A stretch of 64,000 bases of DNA from an uncultured Bacteroidota bacterium (GTDB taxonomy: Bacteria; Bacteroidota; Bacteroidia; Flavobacteriales; Flavobacteriaceae): the NCBI GenBank assembly GCA_902557655.1, contig CACEAZ010000001.1, positions 121,547-185,546 of the forward strand, read 5' to 3'. The notes beneath the pieces are model-generated. The model was not told the DNA's origin. It was given only the letters and a program-made list of their open reading frames with translations, and made no database searches. Below, in pieces: positions 39,912-49,100 of this stretch (within the stretch, counting starts at the first letter, position 1; each line of letters opens with the position of its first letter). A program made the position numbers and the translations under genes.

Positions 39912-41204
39912 GTGTCTGATAAAGCAACTATAAATATTGATGGTGCAAGCTATGATTTTCCTGTATACAGAGGGGTAGAGGATGATGTGTGTATTGATAT
40001 TAAAACCTTGAGAGGCTCTTCTGGAGTAACTACTATTGATAGAGGGTTTAAAAATACTGCATCCTGTGAAAGCAAAATAACCTACTTAGACGGTGAAAAA
40101 GGAGTTCTAAGATACAGGGGATATGATTTAGATGAGCTAGCTAATAAAGCTTCATTTTTGGAAGTTGCCTTTCTACTTATTTTTGGTGAATTGCCTACAA
40201 AAAAGGAGTTAGAAAAGTTCCATGATGATATAGTTGATAATAGTATAGTTAATGATGATGTTAAGAAAATTGTTGATGCTTTTCCAAGTTCTGCCCATCC
40301 AATGGGTGTATTATCAAGCTTAACAAGTGCATTAACAGCGTTTAATCCAGATGATGTTTCCCTTGACTATGACAGAAGTAAGGAGGGTATGTATGATACT
40401 ATTGTTAAAGTATTGGGTAAGATCCCTATTCTTGTTGGTTGGTCCTACAGAAAACAAAATGGTTTTCCACTTCAATATTCTATGAAAATTAGAAATTTGG
40501 ATTATACTGATATGATTTTACATTTACTTTTCAAAAAACCTAATGATGAGTATAAGCCTAATAAGAACCTTCTAAATGTATTTAATAAACTTTTAATATT
40601 ACATGCTGATCATGAGCAAAACTGTTCTACTTCAACAGTTAGAATTGTTGGTTCTTCACATGCAGGCTTATTTCCTTCAATTTCTGCTGGAATTTCAGCA
40701 CTCTGGGGTCCTTTACATGGAGGAGCCAACCAGGCCGTTTTAGAAATGCTGAAGTCAATCCAAGAAGATGGTGGAAATACCAAAAAATACATTAGAAAAG
40801 CTAAAGACAAACAAGATCCATTTCGTTTAATGGGATTTGGTCATAGAGTGTATAAAAACTATGATCCAAGAGCAAGAATAATTAAAGATGCAGCTCATAA
40901 ATTTTTAAAATCTCTTGGGATAGATGATCCCTTACTTCACATTGCTGCAGAACTAGAAGAGAATGCTTTAAAAGATAAATATTTCATTGATAGAAAATTA
41001 TTTCCAAATGTAGATTTTTATTCTGGTGTAATTTATCGAGCAATGGGTATCCCATCTAATATGTACACGGTTATGTTTGTTTTAGGAAGATTACCAGGTT
41101 GGATTGCTCAATGGAGAGAAATGAGATTAATGAATGAGCCAATTGGTAGACCAAGACAATTATACACTGGTCCATCAGCAAGAAAATTCAAATCCAAAAA
41201 ATAA
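39912..41204 (+). CDS. gltA: Citrate synthase
   Basis: TCA cycle enzyme condensing acetyl-CoA and oxaloacetate; 430 residues from this start. LHADHEQNCSTSTVR and the GFGHRVYKNYDPRA signature carry the active-site His residues; PSNMYTVMFVLGRLPGWIAQW is near the end. The frame is open to a TTG at 39876, but that TTG is part of a promoter box. The GTG at 39912 (reading MSDKATINIDG) gives the start typical of the family. Confidence 0.95.
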   Translation: MSDKATINIDGASYDFPVYRGVEDDVCIDIKTLRGSSGVTTIDRGFKNTASCESKITYLDGEKGVLRYRGYDLDELANKASFLEVAFLLIFGELPTKKELEKFHDDIVDNSIVNDDVKKIVDAFPSSAHPMGVLSSLTSALTAFNPDDVSLDYDRSKEGMYDTIVKVLGKIPILVGWSYRKQNGFPLQYSMKIRNLDYTDMILHLLFKKPNDEYKPNKNLLNVFNKLLILHADHEQNCSTSTVRIVGSSHAGLFPSISAGISALWGPLHGGANQAVLEMLKSIQEDGGNTKKYIRKAKDKQDPFRLMGFGHRVYKNYDPRARIIKDAAHKFLKSLGIDDPLLHIAAELEENALKDKYFIDRKLFPNVDFYSGVIYRAMGIPSNMYTVMFVLGRLPGWIAQWREMRLMNEPIGRPRQLYTGPSARKFKSKK

Positions 41205-41223
41205 TTGATTCACATATTTTTAG

Positions 41224-42144
41224 ATGCTTGAGCTTAATGTAAATAATGAAACATCGAGGCTTTTGGCGGTAGTATTGGGGACTGCTAAAAGTAACGGATC
41301 AGCTCCTACTGCAGAGGAATGTTATGATCCAAAAAGTAGAGAAAATGTTTTAAAAGGTACATATCCTACAGAAAAGGATATGATCAAAGAATTAGATGAA
41401 TTAGAAAATGTCTTGCTTAAATATGATGTTAAAGTTTACAGACCTGATGTTATAAATCACTACAATCAAATTTTTTCCAGGGACATTGGTTTTGTAATTG
41501 ATGACAGTTTTGTTATTTCAAATATATTACCTGAAAGGTCTGAGGAGATTTCAGCAATTGATAAAGTAATTGATCTAATTCCTAAAAACAAAATAATTGA
41601 ATTACCCGGGGAATGTCATGTTGAGGGAGGTGATGTAATACTTAATAATAATTATGTGTTTATTGGCACATTTGATGGAGATGATTATTCCAATTTTAAA
41701 ACTGCAAGAACAAATTATCAGGCAATTCAGTTTTTAAAAAAAACATTTCCTGAAAAAAAAATTATATCATTTGATCTGATTAAATCTGATTCAGACCCAA
41801 AAAAAAACGCACTTCATTTAGACTGCTGTATGCAGCCTGTGGGTAATGATAAATTAGTGACTTGCCCAGAAGCATTTCTAAAAAGAGATCAGTATGAATG
41901 GTTGACAGATTATTTTGGAAAGGAAAATCTTTTGGAGATGTCATTAAATGAAATGAGTGAAATGAATTGTAATTTCTTTTCCATTGATACTAATATTGTA
42001 GTTAGTGAAAAATCATTTACTAAACTTAATAATTGGTTGCGAAGTTTTGATATGATAGTAGAAGAAATAAGCTATAAAGAAATTTCTAAGCAAGGAGGAC
42101 TTTTAAGATGTTCCACTTTACCTTTAATAAGAAAGAATTCATGA
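41224..42144 (+). CDS. Dimethylarginine dimethylaminohydrolase-like enzyme
   Basis: A guanidine-modifying (amidinotransferase) fold protein of 306 residues. The catalytic pattern is complete: FSRDIGFVI, HVEGGDVI, His 198 in ALHLDCCMQ, and Cys 296 in GGLLRCSTLPLIR. Such enzymes hydrolyse dimethylarginine or arginine to citrulline and an amine or ammonia. The substrate here is not proven. It is coupled (ATGA overlap) to a second enzyme of the same superfamily, and argS follows, so the setting is arginine or citrulline metabolism. Confidence 0.85.
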   Translation: MLELNVNNETSRLLAVVLGTAKSNGSAPTAEECYDPKSRENVLKGTYPTEKDMIKELDELENVLLKYDVKVYRPDVINHYNQIFSRDIGFVIDDSFVISNILPERSEEISAIDKVIDLIPKNKIIELPGECHVEGGDVILNNNYVFIGTFDGDDYSNFKTARTNYQAIQFLKKTFPEKKIISFDLIKSDSDPKKNALHLDCCMQPVGNDKLVTCPEAFLKRDQYEWLTDYFGKENLLEMSLNEMSEMNCNFFSIDTNIVVSEKSFTKLNNWLRSFDMIVEEISYKEISKQGGLLRCSTLPLIRKNS

Positions 42145-43070
42145 GACAATCAACCAATTCGATTTTAATGATTAGGCCAAATAATTTTGGATTCAACGAA
42201 GAGACTTCGAACGATAATCATTACCAAAATAAAGAATTTTTAGAGAGTAATTCTAACGAAAATGCTCAAAAGGAGTTTGATAATATGGTTAAGAATTTAA
42301 AACAAAATGGTATTTCTGTTCATGTATTTCAAGATGATGATATTAATTACACTCCTGACTCGATTTTTCCAAACAATTGGATTTCGTTTCACGAAAATGG
42401 GGATATTGGCTTATATCCAATGTATGCTAAAAATAGAAGGTTAGAAAGAAGACCAGAAGTTTTAGAGTTTCTAGAAGAACAAGGTTTTGGAATTGAAAAC
42501 ATAGTTGACTATTCTGGCGCTGAATCTGAAAATAAATTTTTAGAAGGAACTGGAAGTATGATTTTAGATCGTGAAAATAGAATAGCCTATTGTTCAATTT
42601 CAAATAGATCCAATGAAGACTTATTTATGGATTTTTGTGAAGATTTTGAATTTACACCTGTATTATTTAATTCATTTCAGTCAGTTGGTGATGAACGATT
42701 ACCAATTTATCATACAAATGTGATGATGTGTGTTGCAATGAGTTATGTTGTTATATGTTTAGATTCAATTGATGATAAAAAGCAAAGGAAAAATGTTTGT
42801 GAGTTCATAAAAAAATCTGAAAAGGAGATAATAAATATTTCTGAAAATCAGGTCGAAAAATTTGCTGGAAATATGCTTGAACTTTTAAATGACAAAGGAG
42901 AAAGTGTATTAGTCATGAGTAAGTCTGCTGAGAATTCATTGAGTGAAAATCAGAAAAATACAATTATAAACTATTCAAAAATTATTTCATCTGATATTAA
43001 TACTATTGAGCTTTGTGGTGGTGGTGGTGCAAGATGTATGATGGCAGAAATATTTTTACCAAAAAAATAA
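42141..43070 (+). CDS. ctlX: CtlX-like amidinotransferase-fold protein
   Basis: A 309-residue relative of the citrulline-utilisation hydrolase CtlX. It begins MRQSTNSILMIRPNNFGFNE and has PDSIFPNNWISFH, EGTGSM, His 191 (IYHTNVMM) and catalytic Cys 299 in GGGGARCMMAEIF. The frame is open from 42108, but the ATG overlapping the preceding stop is the natural start. Known CtlX relatives act on citrulline or related ureido compounds. Pairing with the DDAH-like gene suggests a two-step pathway; this is inference. Confidence 0.82.
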   Translation: MRQSTNSILMIRPNNFGFNEETSNDNHYQNKEFLESNSNENAQKEFDNMVKNLKQNGISVHVFQDDDINYTPDSIFPNNWISFHENGDIGLYPMYAKNRRLERRPEVLEFLEEQGFGIENIVDYSGAESENKFLEGTGSMILDRENRIAYCSISNRSNEDLFMDFCEDFEFTPVLFNSFQSVGDERLPIYHTNVMMCVAMSYVVICLDSIDDKKQRKNVCEFIKKSEKEIINISENQVEKFAGNMLELLNDKGESVLVMSKSAENSLSENQKNTIINYSKIISSDINTIELCGGGGARCMMAEIFLPKK

Positions 43071-43107
43071 TATTATTTAACAGTATCTTTACAATAGATA
43101 ATTAACA

Positions 43108-44880
43108 ATGTACATTCAAAAATTTATAAGAGAAAATATTAAAATTGCCTTGAACGAAATATTTCAGTTTGAGACTAATAATATTGAGCTTCAGCAAACT
43201 AAAAAAGAGTTTGAGGGAGATATTACTCTTGTTGTTTTTCCTTTTGTAAAAGAATTAAAAATGAATCCTAAAGAAATTGCTGAAAAGATTGGTGATTATC
43301 TTGTGGAGATAAACTCAATTGTTTCCTACAATGTTGTGTTAGGCTTTTTAAACCTTTCTATTTCCGATAATCATTATTTAGACTTTTTTAATTCAGTTAA
43401 AGATAATTCAGAATATGGGTTTTCTGACACTATTTCAGATGAAGCCGTAATGGTTGAATATTCATCACCAAATACTAACAAACCCTTACACTTAGGCCAT
43501 ATTAGAAATAATCTTTTGGGATATAGTATGTCTGAAATTTACAAAGCATCAGGAAAAAAAGTATATAGAACTCAAATTATAAATGATAGAGGTATTCATA
43601 TTTGTAAGAGTATGATTGGTTGGTTGGATTATGGAAATGGTGAAACTCCAGCCAGTACTAATTTGAAAGGAGATAAGTTTGTTGGGGATTATTACATCAA
43701 ATTTGACCAGGTCTATAAAAAAGAAGTTGAAGCGCTTATAAAAAATGGATCCTCTAAAGAAGACGCAAAACAAAATGCCCCCATTTTACTAAGAGCAAAA
43801 GATATGCTAATTAAATGGGAGTCTGGTGACAAAGAGGTTGTAGAGCTTTGGAAAAAAATGAACGGTTGGGTGTATGAAGGATTTGAAGAAACCTACAAAA
43901 ACTTAGGGGTAGACTTTGATAGTTGTTATTACGAAAGTGACACATACCTTCTTGGAAAAGAATTTATTTCTAGTGGATTAAAATCAGGTGTTTTTTATAA
44001 AAAAGATGATGGTTCAGTTTGGTGTGATCTAACTGAAGATGGACTAGATGAAAAGATAGTCCTTCGTGCAGATGGGACTACTGTTTATATGACCCAAGAT
44101 ATTGGTACTGCCGTGCAGAGAGTAAAAGATTGCCCTGATATTAACTCAATGGTTTATACCGTTGGTAATGAACAGGACTATCATTTTAAAGTTCTTTTTT
44201 TAATACTTAAAAAACTAGGTTTTATTTGGTCTGAAAATTTATTTCATTTAAGTTATGGAATGGTTGATTTGCCCAGTGGTAAAATGAAAAGTAGAGAAGG
44301 TACTGTTGTTGATGCTGATGATTTGATGAAAGAGATGACCAGTACTGCAAAAGAGATTTCTAAAAGCTTAGGAAAGCTAGACGGCATTTCTGAAGATGAA
44401 AAAAAGAATGTTTACAAGACGGTTGGGCTCGGCGCTTTAAAGTATTATATCCTTAAGGTTGATCCTAAAAAAAGAATTCTTTTTGATCCAAAAGAATCGG
44501 TAGATTTTCAAGGAAATACAGCATCTTTTATTCAATATTCCTACGCAAGAATCCAATCTATTTTAAGCGGAATTAATTTTGAGTTATCACGAGATAAATA
44601 TGACAGAAAATTAGAGGTCAAAGAGAAAGAGTTAATCAAACAAATTGATTTATTTCCTTCAGTGATTGATGGTGCCGCAAGTTCACATAATCCCGCGCTT
44701 GTGGCTAATTATGTATATGATTTGGTAAAGTCATTTAACTCCTTTTATCAATCTTTGCCAATTTTAAAATCTGCATTTGAGGACAAGAAAACCTTTAGAG
44801 TTGAGCTTTCAAAGTTGGTTGGAATAACGATCAAAAATGCATTGTCACTATTGGGTATTGGTGTGGTTAATAGAATGTAA
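43108..44880 (+). CDS. argS: Arginyl-tRNA synthetase
   Basis: A class I aminoacyl-tRNA synthetase of 590 residues. The HIGH motif appears as SPNTNKPLHLGHIRNNLLG, the KMSKS-like motif as GKMKSREGT, and the C-terminal anticodon-binding domain ends in LLGIGVVNRM as usual. Follows the citrulline-related pair by 37 bases. Confidence 0.98.
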   Translation: MYIQKFIRENIKIALNEIFQFETNNIELQQTKKEFEGDITLVVFPFVKELKMNPKEIAEKIGDYLVEINSIVSYNVVLGFLNLSISDNHYLDFFNSVKDNSEYGFSDTISDEAVMVEYSSPNTNKPLHLGHIRNNLLGYSMSEIYKASGKKVYRTQIINDRGIHICKSMIGWLDYGNGETPASTNLKGDKFVGDYYIKFDQVYKKEVEALIKNGSSKEDAKQNAPILLRAKDMLIKWESGDKEVVELWKKMNGWVYEGFEETYKNLGVDFDSCYYESDTYLLGKEFISSGLKSGVFYKKDDGSVWCDLTEDGLDEKIVLRADGTTVYMTQDIGTAVQRVKDCPDINSMVYTVGNEQDYHFKVLFLILKKLGFIWSENLFHLSYGMVDLPSGKMKSREGTVVDADDLMKEMTSTAKEISKSLGKLDGISEDEKKNVYKTVGLGALKYYILKVDPKKRILFDPKESVDFQGNTASFIQYSYARIQSILSGINFELSRDKYDRKLEVKEKELIKQIDLFPSVIDGAASSHNPALVANYVYDLVKSFNSFYQSLPILKSAFEDKKTFRVELSKLVGITIKNALSLLGIGVVNRM

Positions 44881-44915
44881 TTTTAATATGAATTTTAATT
44901 TTTTTATTTTACAGT

Positions 44916-46256
44916 ATGTTTAGTAATCTTAGTGAAAAATTAGATAAAGCCTTACAGGTTTTAAAGGGTCACGGAAGTATAACGGAAATTAATGTTGCTG
45001 AAACTTTAAAAGAAGTTAGACGAGCCTTGCTTGATGCTGATGTAAATTTTAAAACTGCTAAAGATTTTACACAAAGAGTTAAAGAAAAAGCTATTGGTCA
45101 AGATGTTTTGACAAATCTTAAGCCTGGTCAATTAATGGTTAAGATTGTTAAGGATGAATTAGCTGAATTGATGGGTGGTGAAACTTCAGAGATAAACCTA
45201 AAAGATAAGCCTTCAATTGTTTTGATGTCTGGATTACAGGGTTCTGGAAAAACTACTTTTACCGCTAAGCTTGCTAATGATATTCGTAAGAAAAAATCTC
45301 TAAAACCCCTGATGGTTGCGTGTGATGTTTACAGGCCAGCTGCAATTGAGCAGTTACATGTACTCGGAAAAGATTTAGATATTGATGTTTATTCTGAACA
45401 AGACAATAAAGATCCTATAGCAATTGCTAAAGCGGGAATTAAGCATGGAAAATCAAAAGGATTTAATTTAATAATCATAGATACAGCAGGTAGATTAGCT
45501 GTTGACGAAAAAATGATGGATGAAATTTCTAATATTAAAAAGGCAATAAAGCCAAGTGAAATTTTATTCGTGGTTGATTCTATGACGGGGCAAGATGCAG
45601 TTAACAGTGCAAAAGCCTTTAACGATGTATTAGATTTTGATGGAGTTGTACTTACTAAACTAGATGGAGATGCTAGAGGTGGTGCTGCTCTATCAATTAA
45701 AAGTGTTGTAGACAAACCTATAAAGTTTATCGGAACTGGAGAAAAAATGGATGCATTGGATGTTTTCCATCCAAGTAGAATGGCTGATAGAATTTTGGGA
45801 ATGGGTGATGTAGTTTCGCTTGTTGAAAGAGCTCAGCAGCAGTTTGATCAAGAAGAGGCAAGAAAGATTCAAAAGAAAATTGCAAAAAATAAATTTGGTT
45901 TAGATGATTTTATGAAGCAGATTCAGCAAATTAAAAAAATGGGTGACATGAAGGATTTAGTAGGTATGATCCCTGGTGCTAATAAAATGATGAAAGATTC
46001 TGGAGAGGAAGTTGACAACGAGTCTTTTAAACCAATTGAGGCTATAATTAACTCTATGACACCAAAAGAAAGAGCTCTCCCGTCTATTTTAGATCATTCA
46101 AGAAAAAAAAGAATCAGCAAAGGCTCTGGAAGATCCGTCGAAGAAATAAATCAGTTATTAAAGCAATTTGGTCAAATGAGCAAAATGATGAAGATGATGC
46201 AGGGAATGGGACAAGGTAAAATGATGCAAGTGATGCAAAACATGAAGGGAAGATGA
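44916..46256 (+). CDS. ffh: Signal recognition particle protein Ffh
   Basis: A GTPase of 446 residues that binds signal sequences with 4.5S RNA and targets membrane proteins. N domain, then G1 GLQGSGKTT near residue 106, DTAGR and [10 protein letters not shown]; the Met-rich M domain ([18 protein letters not shown]) is at the end. folD begins inside its stop (ATGA). Confidence 0.99.
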   Translation: MFSNLSEKLDKALQVLKGHGSITEINVAETLKEVRRALLDADVNFKTAKDFTQRVKEKAIGQDVLTNLKPGQLMVKIVKDELAELMGGETSEINLKDKPSIVLMSGLQGSGKTTFTAKLANDIRKKKSLKPLMVACDVYRPAAIEQLHVLGKDLDIDVYSEQDNKDPIAIAKAGIKHGKSKGFNLIIIDTAGRLAVDEKMMDEISNIKKAIKPSEILFVVDSMTGQDAVNSAKAFNDVLDFDGVVLTKLDGDARGGAALSIKSVVDKPIKFIGTGEKMDALDVFHPSRMADRILGMGDVVSLVERAQQQFDQEEARKIQKKIAKNKFGLDDFMKQIQQIKKMGDMKDLVGMIPGANKMMKDSGEEVDNESFKPIEAIINSMTPKERALPSILDHSRKKRISKGSGRSVEEINQLLKQFGQMSKMMKMMQGMGQGKMMQVMQNMKGR

Positions 46257-47119
46257 TAATTTTAGACGGAAAAAAAACAAGTAATGATATAAAGGCTGAA
46301 ATTGCAGAATCTGTTAAGGGGATTGTTGCAAATGGTTCAAGACCTCCGCATTTGGCAGCTGTTATTGTTGGTAATGATGGCGCTAGTCTTACGTATGTTG
46401 GTAGTAAAGTACGTGCATGTAAGAGAGTTGGTTTTGATTCAACTCTTATAAATCTTCCTGAGTCAACCTCTGAAGATGAACTTCTTGAAAAGGTAAATGA
46501 ACTAAATAATGATGAGCAGATAGATGGATATATTGTTCAACTTCCACTCCCTAAACATATTGACTCTCAAAAGATATTAATGGCTGTAGATGCTGATAAA
46601 GATGTGGATGGTTTTCATCCAACTAATTTTGGAAAAATGGCTCTGAGTCTTCCAACGTTTATTTCAGCAACACCTTTTGGAATTATGGAGCTTTTAAAAA
46701 GATATGATGTTGAAACATCAGGAAAACATACAGTTGTTATAGGTCGTTCAGATATTGTTGGTAGACCCATAAGTATTTTGATGAGTCAAAAATCTAATCC
46801 TGGAAACTCAACAGTGACACTCGCTCATAGTAGAACAAAAAACATTGAAGAGTTAACTAAACAGGCTGATATAATTATTTCAGCTTTGGGGGTTCCAAAT
46901 TTTGTTAAAGCAGAAATGGTTAAAGATGGTGCTGTGATTGTTGACGTTGGGATAACAAGGGTAGCCGATAATTCTGCAAAAGGCTATAAAATTGTCGGTG
47001 ATGTTGATTATGAAAATGTCTCTAAAAAATCAAGTTATATTACTCCAGTACCTGGTGGTGTTGGACCTATGACGATAGCTATGTTATTAAAAAATACGTT
47101 ATTGGCTTATAAAGGTTAG
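46253..47119 (+). CDS. folD: Methylenetetrahydrofolate dehydrogenase/cyclohydrolase FolD
   Basis: Bifunctional folate enzyme of 288 residues. [27 protein letters not shown], the NADP-binding [13 protein letters not shown] and [16 protein letters not shown] are all intact. Coupled to ffh by a four-base overlap. Confidence 0.98.
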   Translation: MIILDGKKTSNDIKAEIAESVKGIVANGSRPPHLAAVIVGNDGASLTYVGSKVRACKRVGFDSTLINLPESTSEDELLEKVNELNNDEQIDGYIVQLPLPKHIDSQKILMAVDADKDVDGFHPTNFGKMALSLPTFISATPFGIMELLKRYDVETSGKHTVVIGRSDIVGRPISILMSQKSNPGNSTVTLAHSRTKNIEELTKQADIIISALGVPNFVKAEMVKDGAVIVDVGITRVADNSAKGYKIVGDVDYENVSKKSSYITPVPGGVGPMTIAMLLKNTLLAYKG

Positions 47120-47138
47120 TGTCTTAAGCTAGCATTAA

Positions 47139-47561
47139 TTATTTCTCAAAGATTTTATTAAAGTCTTTGAAAGATTTAAATTCTAGAGCATTGCCAGCAG
47201 GATCCATAAAAAACATGGTTGCTTGTTCACCTGGCTGACCTTCAAAACGTATGTAAGGTTCAATTATAAATTTCACTCCTTTTTTTGTTAATTCATCTGA
47301 GAATTTGTGAAATGTATCCCATTCTAACACAACTCCAAAATGTGGGACTGGAACATTTTTTCCATCTACAGTATTTGTATGAATTTGTTCTTTATATTTT
47401 TCTTTATAATGAATAACAAGTTGGTGGCCAAATAAATCAAAGTCAACCCAATGATCACTGCTTCTGCCTTCTTCACATCCAAGTATTTCTCGATAGAATT
47501 TTCTACAAATAGGTATATTATCTACAGGAATTGCTAAGTGAAATGGTGTTAATTTTGACAT
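47139..47561 (-). CDS. VOC-family (glyoxalase/dioxygenase fold) protein
   Basis: A 140-residue VOC protein with the paired beta-alpha-beta modules. [20 protein letters not shown] and the [15 protein letters not shown] end give the metal-binding His and Glu positions. Members include glyoxalases, dioxygenases and resistance proteins; the substrate cannot be told. One base after the pseudouridine synthase gene, so co-transcribed with it. Confidence 0.85.
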   Translation of the reverse strand: MSKLTPFHLAIPVDNIPICRKFYREILGCEEGRSSDHWVDFDLFGHQLVIHYKEKYKEQIHTNTVDGKNVPVPHFGVVLEWDTFHKFSDELTKKGVKFIIEPYIRFEGQPGEQATMFFMDPAGNALEFKSFKDFNKIFEK

Positions 47562-47562
47562 C

Positions 47563-48261
47563 TTATTTTTTTAATAATTTTATTTCACCATCCGTAAGTA
47601 ATCTGTATTTTCCTTCGGGTATATCGAGTTTTACATTCATTATTCTGATTCTTTGAAGAGCAACTACTTTGTAATCAAAGTGGTCACACATTCTTCTAAT
47701 TTGTCTATTTAATCCTTGGGTTAATATAATTTTAAATTGATTTGTTTTTACTTTTTCAACTACACATTTTCTTGTAATCTTGCCAAGAATTGGAACTCCC
47801 TCACTCATTTTTTTAAGGATCGACTCAGGAATTGGCCTATTCACTTTAACCAAGTACTCTTTTTCATTATTATTGGCTGTTTTAAGTATTTTATTTGCAG
47901 TTTCTCCATCATTGGTTAGTAATATTAGCCCAGTTGTGGATTTGTCTAATCTGCCAATAGGAAAGACTCTTTCAGGAAAGTTTAAAAAATCTATAATATT
48001 ATCCTCTTCAACTCCTGCATTTGTAGTGCAAACAACCCCTCTGGGTTTATTAAGTGCAATAAATATTTTCTTTTTTTTAGATTGATTAATTTTTTCTCCA
48101 TCCACCTCAATCATATCATCTTCAGAAACTTTCATTCCCATTTTTGCAGGTTTCTTATTTACATAAATCCTTCCTTGCTCTATTAAGCCATCTGCCTGAC
48201 GCCTAGAACAGTATCCGACCTCACTTAAGAATTTATTTATTCTTGTTTCTTTATTATCCAT
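47563..48261 (-). CDS. RsuA/RluF-family pseudouridine synthase
   Basis: A 232-residue enzyme with an N-terminal S4 domain ([20 protein letters not shown]) and the catalytic [17 protein letters not shown] segment carrying the Asp nucleophile. C-terminal [15 protein letters not shown] is typical. The start and order resemble RluF/RluB, which modify 23S rRNA; the exact target is not certain. Confidence 0.9.
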   Translation of the reverse strand: MDNKETRINKFLSEVGYCSRRQADGLIEQGRIYVNKKPAKMGMKVSEDDMIEVDGEKINQSKKKKIFIALNKPRGVVCTTNAGVEEDNIIDFLNFPERVFPIGRLDKSTTGLILLTNDGETANKILKTANNNEKEYLVKVNRPIPESILKKMSEGVPILGKITRKCVVEKVKTNQFKIILTQGLNRQIRRMCDHFDYKVVALQRIRIMNVKLDIPEGKYRLLTDGEIKLLKK

Positions 48262-48305
48262 TAGAAATAATTAATTAAGTGGGTAAATATAGATATTAAG
48301 ATTTT

Positions 48306-48313
48306 TATATTTG
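48306..48313 (+). promoter_or_regulatory. -7 promoter box next to the queE start
   Basis: TATATTTG matches TAnnTTTG exactly and only seven bases separate it from the queE ATG, so the mRNA probably starts at or within a base or two of the start codon. Confidence 0.5.
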
Positions 48314-48320
48314 TTCTCTC

Positions 48321-48950
48321 ATGGATAAAAAAACAAAGACACTTTTAGAAAAAGGAGAGGTGTTGCCCATAATGGAATCTTTTTACACCATCCAGGGTGA
48401 GGGTTTTCACAAAGGGTTGGCTTCTTATTTTATTAGGACAGGAGGGTGTGATGTGGGTTGTCATTGGTGTGATGTAAAAGAAAGCTGGGATGAAAATGAG
48501 CACCCATTGATCTCTGTAGAATCTATTTTAAATGATTGTAAAGATGTCTCAGATGTTATTGTAATAACCGGAGGTGAGCCGCTTATGTGGAATATGGGTC
48601 CACTGACTAAAGAGTTAAAAAAATATAATAAAAAAATCCATATTGAAACTTCTGGATCAGATATAGTCACAGGTGAATGGGACTGGTTTTGTTTATCTCC
48701 CAAAAAAGCAAAGCTACCTATTTCTGAAGCATACGATATAGCTGATGAGCTTAAGGTCATTATTTATAATAATCATGATTTTGTATTTGCTGAAGAAGAG
48801 GCAAAAAAAGTAAATAAAAATGCAATTTTATACCTCCAGCCTGAGTGGGGTAAAAGAGAAAAAATGATGCCTTTGATGGTTGATTTTGTAAAAAAGAACC
48901 CAAAATGGAAGCTGTCACTCCAAACTCACAAATATCTCAATATTCCATAG
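48321..48950 (+). CDS. queE: 7-carboxy-7-deazaguanine synthase QueE
   Basis: A radical SAM enzyme of 209 residues that forms the deazaguanine core of queuosine. The cluster motif is Cys 43, Cys 47 and Cys 50 (CDVGCHWC), the CxxxCxxC form. YTIQGEGFHKG near residue 22 and VIVITGGEPLMW complete the signature. No other queuosine genes are adjacent. About 150 AT-rich bases follow with no feature I can support. Confidence 0.96.
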   Translation: MDKKTKTLLEKGEVLPIMESFYTIQGEGFHKGLASYFIRTGGCDVGCHWCDVKESWDENEHPLISVESILNDCKDVSDVIVITGGEPLMWNMGPLTKELKKYNKKIHIETSGSDIVTGEWDWFCLSPKKAKLPISEAYDIADELKVIIYNNHDFVFAEEEAKKVNKNAILYLQPEWGKREKMMPLMVDFVKKNPKWKLSLQTHKYLNIP

Positions 48951-49100
48951 CTTACATTAATTAAGATATTTGATAAAATTATATTTTTATACCTATATTT
49001 TTATTCTAAATATTAATATTTAGTTAACATATGTAATTAATTTAAATAATTAAATTTAATAATATAATTTTATTATGTTTTTTTGTTTAAAATTTAAATT

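Noticed and set aside
43084..43091. TATCTTTA before argS as a promoter box
   Set aside because: Last base differs from TAnnTTTG and there is no -33; argS may also be transcribed with ctlX.
48951..49100. AT-rich gap before asnB
   Set aside because: No TAnnTTTG, stem or short gene could be supported.
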